DNA of 59,844 nt. Source: Myxococcus dinghuensis (GTDB lineage Bacteria; Myxococcota; Myxococcia; Myxococcales; Myxococcaceae). The notes under the pieces were generated by a model, which had not been told where the DNA came from, made no database searches, and saw only the letters and a program-made list of their open reading frames with translations. Made by a program: the position numbers and the translations under genes. The stretch lies in contig NZ_JAKCFB010000047.1 in the NCBI RefSeq assembly GCF_024198235.1, forward strand, positions 1 through 59,844, given 5' to 3'. This document shows, one piece after another, positions 12,394 to 19,908 of the stretch (position 1 is the stretch's first letter; each line of letters opens with the position of its first letter).

Positions 12394-12508
12394 GGGCGGG
12401 ATGCTGGGCACACGTGCGGGGCGCGCCACTTCCGGGAAACACCTCTTCTATTGAGACCGTGGACGGCGCGCAGCAATTTCGAGCGAATGTTCCCCTCGTG
12501 AATCTTCG

Positions 12509-12571
12509 TGTCGGCTCCGACAGACAGGTGTCGGCCGATTCATGGCGGCGGAGCGTCGGGATTGGCCGACA
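12509..12571. promoter_or_regulatory. Cluster of TGTCGG/CCGACA half-sites
   Basis: Four copies of a TGTCGG half-site lie in the divergent region between the kinase and the SulP gene. Two form a palindrome TGTCGG-CT-CCGACA (12509-12522). A second inverted pair, TGTCGGCC (12529-12536) and GGCCGACA (12564-12571), is spaced wider. A GACA-GG-TGTC arrangement bridges the first two. Symmetric sites of this kind fit a dimeric regulator; the adjacent NtrC-type regulator is the obvious candidate, by position only. Confidence 0.45.
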
Positions 12572-12630
12572 GGTGAATCAGGCTTCAGTCGAGGAGCGCG
12601 GTCGGCACGGTCCATGAAATCGGCGCCGGC

Positions 12631-14364
12631 ATGGTCGAGACACCCACGCTCAAGATGCCCCGGGGATGGACCCACCGTCCGAAGCAACTGTGGACGGAGT
12701 GGAAGCAGATGGTGTCCCCGAGAACGCTTCCAGGTGACGCGAGCGCCGCCTTGACGGTGGCGTGTGTCGCGCTCCCGTTGAACCTCGCACTGGCGGTCGC
12801 TTCCGGGTTGCCCCCCGAAGTGGGCCTCGTCAGCGGCGCGGTCGCTGGCGTCATCGCCGCGATGCTCGGAGGAGGCCGGCTCCAGGTGACGGGGCCGGAG
12901 GCCGCGCTCGTCCCCACCGTGTTGCTCATCGCCACGAAGCACGGCGTGGCCGGAGTGGTGGTGGCCACCCTGCTGTGCGGTGTGCTCCAGGTGGTGCTCG
13001 GGCTGTCTCGCGCGGGCCGGTTCGCGCAGTTCATGCCCGCCGAGGTGACACGGGGTTTCACCGCGGGAATCGGGCTGTTGCTGCTCGACGGACAGCTCCC
13101 GCGGCTGCTCGGCGCGGTGACGGAGGGCACGAGTTCGGCGCGCGCGCTGGTGCTCCCGTCGAGTGGGTCCGCCTGGTCCGTTCACGGGGCCTCCGTGGCG
13201 GTGGGCATCGTGGTCGTCGCCTGCATGCTCCTGCTCCCCAAGCTCCACCGGGCCATCCCCGCGGTGCTGGTGGGGCTGGTCGTGGCCACCACGGTGTCGG
13301 GCCTGGGAGTCCTGTCAGAGGGGCTTGTCCGCGTGGGCGCGCTGCCCACCGGCCTGCCCGTGCCCGTCGCGCCGTCACTCGCCGGACTGGATCTCCGGGC
13401 GCTCCTGCCGGACGTGCTGGCGTTGACCGTGTTGGCGTCACTCGGCTCGCTGCTCTCGGCGAGGGCGTTGGACCAGTTGCCGGGCCTCGCGGACCACCGG
13501 ACGGACGGTGACCAGGAGCTGGTGGCCCAGGGATTCGCCAACGCAAGCTCGGCGATGTTCGGGGGAATGCCGGTGATGGGCGCCATCGTGCGCTCGTCCG
13601 TGTCCGTCCAGGCGGGTGGCCGCACGCGCGCCGCCTCCGTGCTGCACGCGGTGATGCTGCTGGGGGCATGCATCCTGGCGGGTTCGCTGGTCGCCCTGAT
13701 TCCGATGGCCGCGCTCGCCGCCATCCTGGTCGTGGTCGGCACGCGGCTGCTGGACCTGCGCGGATTGCGCGCGCTGCTGGCCGAGGACGCGGGCAAGGCG
13801 ACGGTGGCCGTCGCCACCGCGGTGCTCATCGCGGCGCTGGGCTTCCTCCCGGGCCTCGCCGCCGGCGTGGTGCTCGCGCTGACGCGAGGCTTCCTCTCGA
13901 GGCCCAGGGCCCACATCCGCAGCCTCTTCCTCCGCCTCGATGGGCGCCCGCTCTTCCGCAGCCTCGGCGCGGCGGGAGTGGACATGGACCCGCGACCGCC
14001 CGTGCAGCTCCTGAAGATCCGCGGCGACCTGGATGTCCGCTCCTGCGGCAACCTGAGCGCGACGCTCCAGGGCCCCCTCTGGCCGCGGCACCTGGTGCTG
14101 GACCTCTCGGGCGTGAAGTACATGGACGCCGCAGGGCTGCGCGCCATCCGCGAGCTGTCGGAGATCCTGACCGCCCGCGGTGGCCGGGTCCTCGTGGCGG
14201 GCGCGCGACGGGGTGTCGCGACCCTGCTGGAGGAGGCGAAGACGTGGGAGGGCGCGGGCCCCCACACGTTGATGGAATCGATGGAGGACGTCTTCGAGCA
14301 CCTGAAGCGGGAGGGCACCCGGGTGTCCTCCGCGCAGGGAGCCCAGGTCCCACAGGAGACGTGA
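12631..14364 (+). CDS. SulP/SLC26-family anion transporter with STAS domain
   Basis: The 577-residue membrane protein matches the SulP family, which moves sulfate, bicarbonate or other small anions. The hydrophobic core runs from about residue 35 to 420, with the family's VALPLNLALAVASGLPPEVGLVSG motif in the first helices and GGRLQVTGPEAALVP in the next. A cytosolic STAS domain (about 450-560) contains LVLDLSGVKYMDAAGLRAI. No carbonic anhydrase or other helper lies next to it, so the substrate cannot be told. It is transcribed away from the histidine kinase. Confidence 0.9.
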   Translation: MVETPTLKMPRGWTHRPKQLWTEWKQMVSPRTLPGDASAALTVACVALPLNLALAVASGLPPEVGLVSGAVAGVIAAMLGGGRLQVTGPEAALVPTVLLIATKHGVAGVVVATLLCGVLQVVLGLSRAGRFAQFMPAEVTRGFTAGIGLLLLDGQLPRLLGAVTEGTSSARALVLPSSGSAWSVHGASVAVGIVVVACMLLLPKLHRAIPAVLVGLVVATTVSGLGVLSEGLVRVGALPTGLPVPVAPSLAGLDLRALLPDVLALTVLASLGSLLSARALDQLPGLADHRTDGDQELVAQGFANASSAMFGGMPVMGAIVRSSVSVQAGGRTRAASVLHAVMLLGACILAGSLVALIPMAALAAILVVVGTRLLDLRGLRALLAEDAGKATVAVATAVLIAALGFLPGLAAGVVLALTRGFLSRPRAHIRSLFLRLDGRPLFRSLGAAGVDMDPRPPVQLLKIRGDLDVRSCGNLSATLQGPLWPRHLVLDLSGVKYMDAAGLRAIRELSEILTARGGRVLVAGARRGVATLLEEAKTWEGAGPHTLMESMEDVFEHLKREGTRVSSAQGAQVPQET

Positions 14365-14521
14365 GCGCGCCCGCGTGGGCCCACATCGGAAACGGGTGTC
14401 GTCCAGGAGGCAACCGTTCACCACGCATGTGCGCCCCACCGCCGGACCGAAAGACAGGCGCAATGACTTTCAAGGCTGCTAGCGTGGGACGGCTTCACAC
14501 ACACAAGGGGGTCGTCACATC

Positions 14522-15130
14522 ATGGAGTCATCCAGACGTGCTGTCTTTCTTTGTACCGCATGGGTCCTCTCCGCCTGTGGGGGTGAGGTTCCCTCGGATG
14601 GATGGGTCGAGGACCCCGGCACCCAGGAGTCCGCCCTGGTCACGGCGGTGTCTCGCGGGTGCGTCTTCCAGCTCGCCTCGGCGGTGCGAGCCGGCACGGT
14701 GCCACCCATCCACGACATCACCCTGTACCGGCTGGAGTCCGACACGTGCAAGTGGCCCGCCGCCGAGGTCTGGCTCGCCAGCTCCACCATCGCCACGCCC
14801 AGCCTGTCGCTGGTGGCGAACGACCTGGGCGTGGCCGCGGGCTACACGGTGAAGACCAACTACAGCGGGAGCTCGCCCACGACCGTGGGAATCAAGCACG
14901 TGGAGCCTGAGCTGATGACGGTGGCGCGGACCACGGGGCTCGCGGTGTACCTGGGGAAAGGCAACACCTCGCTGTCGTATCTCGCCATCGGCACGGATGG
15001 CACGACGCTGACGGCGGGTGGAACCAAGTCGGGGGTCATCGCCGGCGAGACGGGGAGCGGAAGCAACTTCGTGGCGACCTTCCCGGACTTCTTCACCAGC
15101 ACCACGCCGGGAACCGTCGTCGCGTACTGA
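14522..15130 (+). CDS. Hypothetical lipoprotein, 202 aa
   Basis: The start ATG 14522 follows AAGGGGG at about 10 nt. The lipoprotein signal is MESSRRAVFLCTAWVLSAC, with the lipobox LSAC (Cys19). The mature part is Ser/Thr/Val-rich with regular beta-strand alternation and two further Cys residues that could form a disulfide. No known domain is recognised. It is a single gene with intergenic gaps of about 150 bp on each side. A cell-surface or periplasmic location is likely; the function is unknown. Confidence 0.65.
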   Translation: MESSRRAVFLCTAWVLSACGGEVPSDGWVEDPGTQESALVTAVSRGCVFQLASAVRAGTVPPIHDITLYRLESDTCKWPAAEVWLASSTIATPSLSLVANDLGVAAGYTVKTNYSGSSPTTVGIKHVEPELMTVARTTGLAVYLGKGNTSLSYLAIGTDGTTLTAGGTKSGVIAGETGSGSNFVATFPDFFTSTTPGTVVAY

Positions 15131-15279
15131 GCGCATTCGAGCGGACCCACGCGGACCATCGGGAGGGAGGCACGCCAGGGCCTCTCTCCCAGCCGTGAAC
15201 GTTCCATCCGGCGACACCCTCGCGCCCTGGCCCGGCACGGACCACGGAGGTCGCCGGCGTTGCGCCGCCCGGCCCAAGC

Positions 15280-15930
15280 GTGTACCCCGTCCGCGCGCCG
15301 TGCCCCCGCGGTGCCCGAGTCCGGAGGCCCCGCCTGACCACCGCCATCGTCAACCGCTCCACCCCACTCGTGCTGGCCGACGTGGTCGCTCGCACCCGCG
15401 TCCACGACGCGGCGCTCGTCCTCGCGGGCGCGCTGCTCACCGCGCTGCTCGCGCAGGTCTCCCTCTCCGTCCCGGGGTCCCCCGTCCCCATCACCGGCCA
15501 GTCGCTGGGCGTCATCGTCACGGCCGCCGCGCTGGGTCCCAGACGAGGCACGGCCGCCCAGGTGCTGTACCTCCTGCTGGGCGCGGCGGGCCTGCCGTTC
15601 TATTCAGACGGGGCCAGCGGCGTCGGGCGGATCCTCGGAGCGACGGGCGGCTATCTGGTCGGCTTCATCCCAGCGGCCCTGTTCGTGGGCCTCGCGGCCC
15701 GCCGGGGCCTCGACCGGCGACCGTGGAGCGCTTTGCCGCTGTTCATCGTCGGCCAGTTGCTGGTGTTCGTCGTCGGCGTGCCCTGGCTCGCCATCGTGGC
15801 CCGGCTCGACCTCGCCAAGGCGCTCGGCGTCGGCCTCTGGCCCTTCCTGCCCGGCGGACTGCTCAAGGCCGCCATCGCGGGCACGCTGCTGCCCCTGGCG
15901 TGGCGACTCGTGGCGTCGCGCGAGGCCTGA
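15280..15930 (+). CDS. bioY: Biotin transporter BioY (S component)
   Basis: BioY is the substrate-binding membrane subunit of energy-coupling-factor biotin importers. The sequence shows the family pattern: VSLSVPGSPVPITGQSLGV near the first helices, LYLLLGAAGLPFYSDGASG, and GATGGYLVGF, with about six membrane segments. No EcfA/T genes lie beside it, as is common for solitary BioY. The start is uncertain: GTG 15280 is the conventional choice but lacks a ribosome site. An in-frame CTG at 15334 has GGAGG 7 nt upstream and would give a family-like N-terminus (TTAIVNRSTP). A terminator hairpin follows the stop. Confidence 0.88.
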   Translation: MYPVRAPCPRGARVRRPRLTTAIVNRSTPLVLADVVARTRVHDAALVLAGALLTALLAQVSLSVPGSPVPITGQSLGVIVTAAALGPRRGTAAQVLYLLLGAAGLPFYSDGASGVGRILGATGGYLVGFIPAALFVGLAARRGLDRRPWSALPLFIVGQLLVFVVGVPWLAIVARLDLAKALGVGLWPFLPGGLLKAAIAGTLLPLAWRLVASREA

Positions 15931-15937
15931 AAACACG

Positions 15938-15971
15938 AAGGCCGGCAACCCGTGAAGGTTACCGGCCTTTT
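15938..15971 (+). terminator. Intrinsic terminator after bioY
   Basis: The stem GGCCGG-C-AACC / GGTT-A-CCGGCC with a 6-nt loop is followed immediately by TTTT (15968-15971). It lies 8 nt after the bioY stop and also just downstream of the tRNA-Gly gene on the opposite strand, so it may stop both transcripts. Confidence 0.8.
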
Positions 15972-15975
15972 CGAG

Positions 15976-16048
15976 AGCGGCGGACGGGATTCGAACCCGC
16001 GACCCCGAGCTTGGGAAGCTCGTGCTCTACCAGCTGAGCTACCACCGC
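15976..16048 (-). tRNA. tRNA-Gly (anticodon CCC)
   Basis: A complete 73-nt cloverleaf reads on the minus strand. The acceptor stem GCGGTGG pairs with CCGCCGC, with one G-U pair. The D arm is GCTC...GAGC, the anticodon stem CGAGC/GCTCG has the loop TTCCCAA (anticodon CCC, codon GGG), and the T arm is GCGGG-TTCGAAT-CCCGT. The discriminator base is T and no CCA is encoded. Confidence 0.95.
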
Positions 16049-16225
16049 ACCTGCTGCGCCAACGAGGGCCGATGTACCGCATGGCCCCCCGAGCGTCAAG
16101 GACGTTGCCGGCACCCGAAACCACCGGCGTGTCGTCCCCAGAACGCGCTCACCCGCCTCCGGACGCGCCGCCACCTCCCGGGCTGACAGCGCGTCGTCGA
16201 GCGCAGGCGTCCCGCCGGAGGAGCC

Positions 16226-16474
16226 CTATCTCCGGATGGCCTGGATGATGGAGATGAGGATGACCGCGCCCACCGTGGCCACCGCCAGCGAGTAGATGTT
16301 GAAGCCCGTCACGCCCCGGCCGCCCAGCAGGTTGAACAGCCAGCCGCCGATCATCGAACCGACGATGCCGGTGGCGATGTTCGCGAACATGCCCATCTTC
16401 GCGTTGGTGCCCTTGATGATGCTGGCCAGCCAGCCCGCGATTCCGCCCAGCACCAGCCACGCGCAGATTCCCAT
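16226..16474 (-). CDS. GlsB/YeaQ/YmgE-family small membrane protein
   Basis: The 82-residue protein has three hydrophobic segments with Gly-zipper patterns (WLVLGGIAGWLASIIKG, IATGIVGSMIGGWLFNLLGG, VATVGAVILISIIQAIRR), the layout of the transglycosylase-associated/GlsB family often induced by stress. The start ATG 16474 follows AGGAGGAAG. The biochemical role of the family is not settled. It stands alone between the tRNA and the chalcone-isomerase-like gene. Confidence 0.9.
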   Translation of the reverse strand: MGICAWLVLGGIAGWLASIIKGTNAKMGMFANIATGIVGSMIGGWLFNLLGGRGVTGFNIYSLAVATVGAVILISIIQAIRR

Positions 16475-16592
16475 GACTTCCTCCTGACCGGCTGGTTGTC
16501 GCCTCGTGTCCCGCCGTCGCCGTACGGCCGGGCCCGTCGCGTACTACTACGTCCGACCCCCTGGCGTATTTCAAGCACCCCGGGGCGGACGC

Positions 16593-16638
16593 GAAAACGA
16601 TGACGCCCCGTGTCCTCCGGGGAAGACACGGGGCGTCG
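16593..16638 (-). terminator. Intrinsic terminator after chalcone-isomerase-like gene
   Basis: A perfect 12-bp stem (ACGCCCCGTGTC at 16603-16614, GACACGGGGCGT at 16625-16636) with a 10-nt loop is followed on the minus strand by CATCGTTTTCGC, a short U-tract. It lies 20 nt past the stop of the gene ending at 16658. Confidence 0.8.
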
Positions 16639-16657
16639 GACTCCGACGTGGAACGGC

Positions 16658-17215
16658 TCAGTCCTTGCCGAGCAGGCCGTCCTTGAGGCCGCCATCCACC
16701 GGGTCCTTGCCGAGCCAGACCGAGAACAGGCCGTCGGCGAAGTCCTTGCCCTCGACGGAGAGGGTCTGGCCGCTCTTGCTGTGGACCTCGGTGCCCTTGC
16801 CCGGCACGTAGGTGAGGATGAGCTCATCACCCTTCTTCAGGTCGGGAATGGCCGCGTTGAACGAGTCGAGCTTGGGCTGGAGCGCCGCCATCTTCGCGCC
16901 GGCGTTCTTCTTGAAGCCTTCGGAGATGGCCTCGGTGATGGTCTTCTTGTCCAGGTCGCGCAGCATGTACATGCGCACGCGCTTGATCTGATCCGAGGAG
17001 ATCAGCTCCGCCGCGTCCTTCGACGGGTTCTCCACGTACAGGCCCACGGTGTAGACCTTGATGACGAACTTCTTGCGCAGGCCTACCCCGTTGAGCTTCA
17101 GCGCCTTCCCATCGACGGTGGAGGTCTCCGGGTAGTTCACCCCCGCAACCTCCTTGGCGAGCGCGGGCGTGGCGAGCAGCAGACACAGCGCGACGGCGGA
17201 CAGCGTGGCTTTCAT
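16658..17215 (-). CDS. Periplasmic chalcone-isomerase-like protein
   Basis: The 185-residue product has a Sec signal (MKATLSAVALCLLLATPALA) and then the chalcone_isomerase-like fold seen in many bacteria. Visible features are LKLNGVGLRKKFVIKVYTVGLYVE, RVRMYMLRDLDKKTITEAISEGF and GDELILTYVPGKGTEV. The bacterial members are not thought to act on flavonoids; the fold can bind fatty acids, and the true role is open. It lies 40 nt downstream of serC on the same strand and may be co-transcribed. A strong terminator follows. Confidence 0.85.
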   Translation of the reverse strand: MKATLSAVALCLLLATPALAKEVAGVNYPETSTVDGKALKLNGVGLRKKFVIKVYTVGLYVENPSKDAAELISSDQIKRVRMYMLRDLDKKTITEAISEGFKKNAGAKMAALQPKLDSFNAAIPDLKKGDELILTYVPGKGTEVHSKSGQTLSVEGKDFADGLFSVWLGKDPVDGGLKDGLLGKD

Positions 17216-17255
17216 GACTCCTCCAGACAGGTGGTTCTTCTGCCTTCGACGGAGA

Positions 17256-18344
17256 CTACCCGTGGGTCTTCACGAAATGTTCCATGAAGGACGTCAACGC
17301 CTGGACGTTCTCCACCGTCACCGCGTTGTAGGTGGAAACCCGGATCCCACCCGAGGTGCGGTGCCCCTTGAGCCCCACCATGCCCTGCGTCCTGGCCTCG
17401 GCGACGAACGCCGCGTCGAGCGCCTCCGTGGGCAGGTGGAACACCACGTTCATCACTGAACGGGACGCGCGCTCCACCGGGGCCCGGTAGAAGCCGGCGT
17501 GCTGATCCAGGGCGCCGTAGAGCAGCGCCGCCTTCTGCCGGTTCCACGCCTCGATCTGCGCCAGGCCGCCCACCGACTTCATCCACGCCAGCACGTTGCG
17601 CACCAGGTAGATGGCCAGCGTGGGGGGCGTGTTGTAGAGCGAGTTGTTCTCCGCGTGGATGCCGTACCGGAAGACCTTCGGGATGTCCTTGCGACCCCGG
17701 GCGATGAAGTCCCGGGCGGCCACCACCACCGTCACGCCGGACGGCCCCAGGTTCTTCTGCGCGCCCGCGTACAGGAGGGCGATGCCGCCCACGTCCTGCT
17801 TGCGCCACAGGAAGTCGGAGCTCATGTCCACCACCAGCGGCACCGCGCCCACGTCCGGGAACGTGTGCCACTGGGTGCCGTAGATGGTGTTGTTGCTCGT
17901 CATGTGGACGTAGGCGGCCTTCGCGTCCAGTCGCAGCTCGTCCTGGTGCGGAACGCGCGTGTAGTGCTTGTCCGGCTGGACCGTCGTCACCGCGACACGC
18001 GGCGTGCCGTAGTACTTCGCCTCCTCGAAGGCCTTCTCGCTCCACACGCCCGTCATGAGGTAGTCCGCGCTCGTGCCGGGGGTGAGGAAGTTCATCGGAA
18101 CCTGGGCGAACTGCTGCGACGCGCCGCCGGTGAGGAACAGGACCTGGTGGCTGGTGGGGATTCCCAACAGCTCCGTCAACAGGGCGATGGCCTCGTTGTG
18201 GACGGCCTCGTATTCCCGACCCCGGTGGCTGTGCTCCATCACGGACATGCCGCTGTGCTCGAAGTCGAGCAGCTCGTCCCGGGCCCGCTCCAGGGCCGGG
18301 AGCGGCAATCCAGCGGGGCCGGGATTGAAGTTGATGACGCGCAT
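17256..18344 (-). CDS. serC: Phosphoserine aminotransferase
   Basis: SerC converts 3-phosphohydroxypyruvate and glutamate to phosphoserine in serine synthesis, and also acts in pyridoxal-phosphate synthesis. The 362-residue protein starts at ATG 18344 with INFNPGPAGLPLPAL, the family opening. The cofactor-binding Lys is K197 in YAGAQKNLGPSG. The C-terminus has GLKGHRTSGGIRVSTYNAV, which contacts the phosphate of the substrate. It is divergent from the ECF sigma operon. An open frame extends upstream to 18893 but has no coding support beyond 18344. Confidence 0.95.
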   Translation of the reverse strand: MRVINFNPGPAGLPLPALERARDELLDFEHSGMSVMEHSHRGREYEAVHNEAIALLTELLGIPTSHQVLFLTGGASQQFAQVPMNFLTPGTSADYLMTGVWSEKAFEEAKYYGTPRVAVTTVQPDKHYTRVPHQDELRLDAKAAYVHMTSNNTIYGTQWHTFPDVGAVPLVVDMSSDFLWRKQDVGGIALLYAGAQKNLGPSGVTVVVAARDFIARGRKDIPKVFRYGIHAENNSLYNTPPTLAIYLVRNVLAWMKSVGGLAQIEAWNRQKAALLYGALDQHAGFYRAPVERASRSVMNVVFHLPTEALDAAFVAEARTQGMVGLKGHRTSGGIRVSTYNAVTVENVQALTSFMEHFVKTHG

Positions 18345-18507
18345 GGTCGAGGTCCTCGGGGAAATGGAACGACGTGGGCGCATTCTTCCCCCCGAAGCCC
18401 CCCCGGGAGCCAGTAGGAAGCGCCCCGACATGCCTGCTTCCCCGCGAAGTCGGGCAGCACTCCCGGTGCGCGTGGCCACCACGCCGGCTTGGGGGTCTGG
18501 AGGACAG

Positions 18508-19083
18508 GTGGGTGCAACGGAGGGATTGGCGGAGTGGGTGCGGAGGGCGGCGAGCGGGGAGACGTCCGCCTTCAGCGAGCTGTACCGTCGGTCTCGCCCC
18601 GGAGTGGTGAGGCTGGTGGCGGGGTTTGCCCAGTTGGACCCGGATGAGGTGGAGGACGTCGTCCAGGAGACCTTCGTCCGGGCCTTTCGCGCCCTGCCCC
18701 GCCTGAAGGAGGTCGGCGCATTCGAGTCGTGGCTGCTGGCCATCGCCCGGAACCGGGCGCGCACGCGACTGGAGCGCAAGGCGAGCCTGCGCCGGCTGGA
18801 AGAGGACATCGCGGACCCGGACCCCGAGCAGGTCCCACCCCTGCCCCCCTCGCTCCAACTGGAACGCGACATCGCGGTGGTGCGCGAGCTCATCGCCGCC
18901 CTGCCCGAGGGCGACGAGAAGCGGACCGTGCAACTCTTCTACGTCGAGGGGGAGCTGACGGCCCGGGAGATCGCCGAACAGCTCGGGGTGGGAAAGAGCG
19001 CGGTGACGATGCGACTCGAACGCTTTCGCGGCCGTATCAAGAAAGAGCTGCTCCGGCGCGTGCTTGCCGGTCGTTGGGAGTAA
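18508..19083 (+). CDS. ECF-type RNA polymerase sigma factor
   Basis: The 191-residue protein has sigma-70 region 2 (LDPDEVEDVVQETFVRAFRAL...FESWLLAIARNRAR) and region 4 (GELTAREIAEQLGVGKSAVTMRLERFR), with no region 3, as in extracytoplasmic-function sigma factors. GTG 18508, preceded by GGAGG, was chosen because codons from ATG 18430 to 18508 lack the strong G/C preference at third positions seen downstream. The gene heads a four-gene set with an anti-sigma protein 6 nt later, a caspase-like lipoprotein and a Cys-rich lipoprotein, so it probably controls a surface-related response. Confidence 0.9.
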   Translation: MGATEGLAEWVRRAASGETSAFSELYRRSRPGVVRLVAGFAQLDPDEVEDVVQETFVRAFRALPRLKEVGAFESWLLAIARNRARTRLERKASLRRLEEDIADPDPEQVPPLPPSLQLERDIAVVRELIAALPEGDEKRTVQLFYVEGELTAREIAEQLGVGKSAVTMRLERFRGRIKKELLRRVLAGRWE

Positions 19084-19089
19084 GTGGCC

Positions 19090-19902
19090 ATGAGACACCT
19101 GGATGACGAGGCGCTGCGCGCCCTTGCCCATCGAGAGCCGGAGGCGGTGACGTACTTCCGCGAGCACCTGGCCACCGAGTGCGAGGCGTGTGAGTGTTTC
19201 CTCGCCACCCACGCCGGCCCCGACCTGCTCGACGGCCTCACGGACCAGCTCCTCCTGGGCCTGGCCCCGCCCCGCCCCGAGCCCGCGCTCGACGAGGTGG
19301 GCTTCGCGCGCATCCAGAAGGAGCTGCGCGCACACCGGCCCAGCGCCCGTCACTGGGGGTTCGTCGCGGGCGTGCTGGCCGCCTGCCTGCTCGCCGTGGT
19401 GGTGGTCCCCCGGTTGCGGCGCCCCGCGCCGGAGAGCGACACGGACACGACCCCGGCCCAGGGCATCAAGGGTGTCCAGGGGCGCATCGCGCTGGAGCTG
19501 GTGGCGGTGGTGGCGCGGGGCGCGGATGGCGCGTTGCGGCGGCTGGACCCCGGCAGCGGGGTGGCGCCGGGCGACGTGCTCCTCTTGCGCTACCACGCGA
19601 CGGAGGCGGGCACGGCGCAGTTGCTCGAGCAGCGGGGCGACGAGGCGCCGTTCCTCCTGGGACAGTTCCCGCTCGAGGCGGGGACCCACGACCTGCGGGG
19701 GCCGCAGGGCCTGGCGGGTGTGAGCCTGGAGGACGAGGCGGGCCCGGTGACGCTGTGGCTGGTGGCGGCCCCGGGTGGGATGGACCCCTCCCTGGACCAG
19801 GTGCGGGCCGCGCTGGCACACCCCGACGAGCCGGGGGGTTCGAGCCCGCTGGCCATCTCCCGGTTCGACGTCCGAGTGCGGAGCGGCGAGAATCCCCCCT
19901 GA
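19090..19902 (+). CDS. Membrane anti-sigma factor, ZAS-like
   Basis: The 270-residue protein starts 6 nt after the sigma gene with GGGAG upstream. The N-terminal cytosolic part carries His26, Cys31, Cys34 and Cys36 (EHLATECEACECF), a variant of the zinc anti-sigma H-x3-C-x2-C motif with one extra spacer residue and a third Cys. One transmembrane helix spans about residues 89-107. The exported C-terminal half resembles DUF4384-type sensor domains (RIALELVAVVARGADGAL ... TLWLVA). It likely holds the sigma factor at the membrane and releases it on a redox, metal or envelope signal. The assignment rests on position plus motif. Confidence 0.75.
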   Translation: MRHLDDEALRALAHREPEAVTYFREHLATECEACECFLATHAGPDLLDGLTDQLLLGLAPPRPEPALDEVGFARIQKELRAHRPSARHWGFVAGVLAACLLAVVVVPRLRRPAPESDTDTTPAQGIKGVQGRIALELVAVVARGADGALRRLDPGSGVAPGDVLLLRYHATEAGTAQLLEQRGDEAPFLLGQFPLEAGTHDLRGPQGLAGVSLEDEAGPVTLWLVAAPGGMDPSLDQVRAALAHPDEPGGSSPLAISRFDVRVRSGENPP

Positions 19903-19908
19903 ACCCGG

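Noticed and set aside
18430..18507. Earlier ATG start for the ECF sigma factor
   Set aside because: The 26 extra codons have about half G/C at third positions, unlike the gene body, and precede the normal ECF N-terminus; GTG 18508 with GGAGG is preferred.
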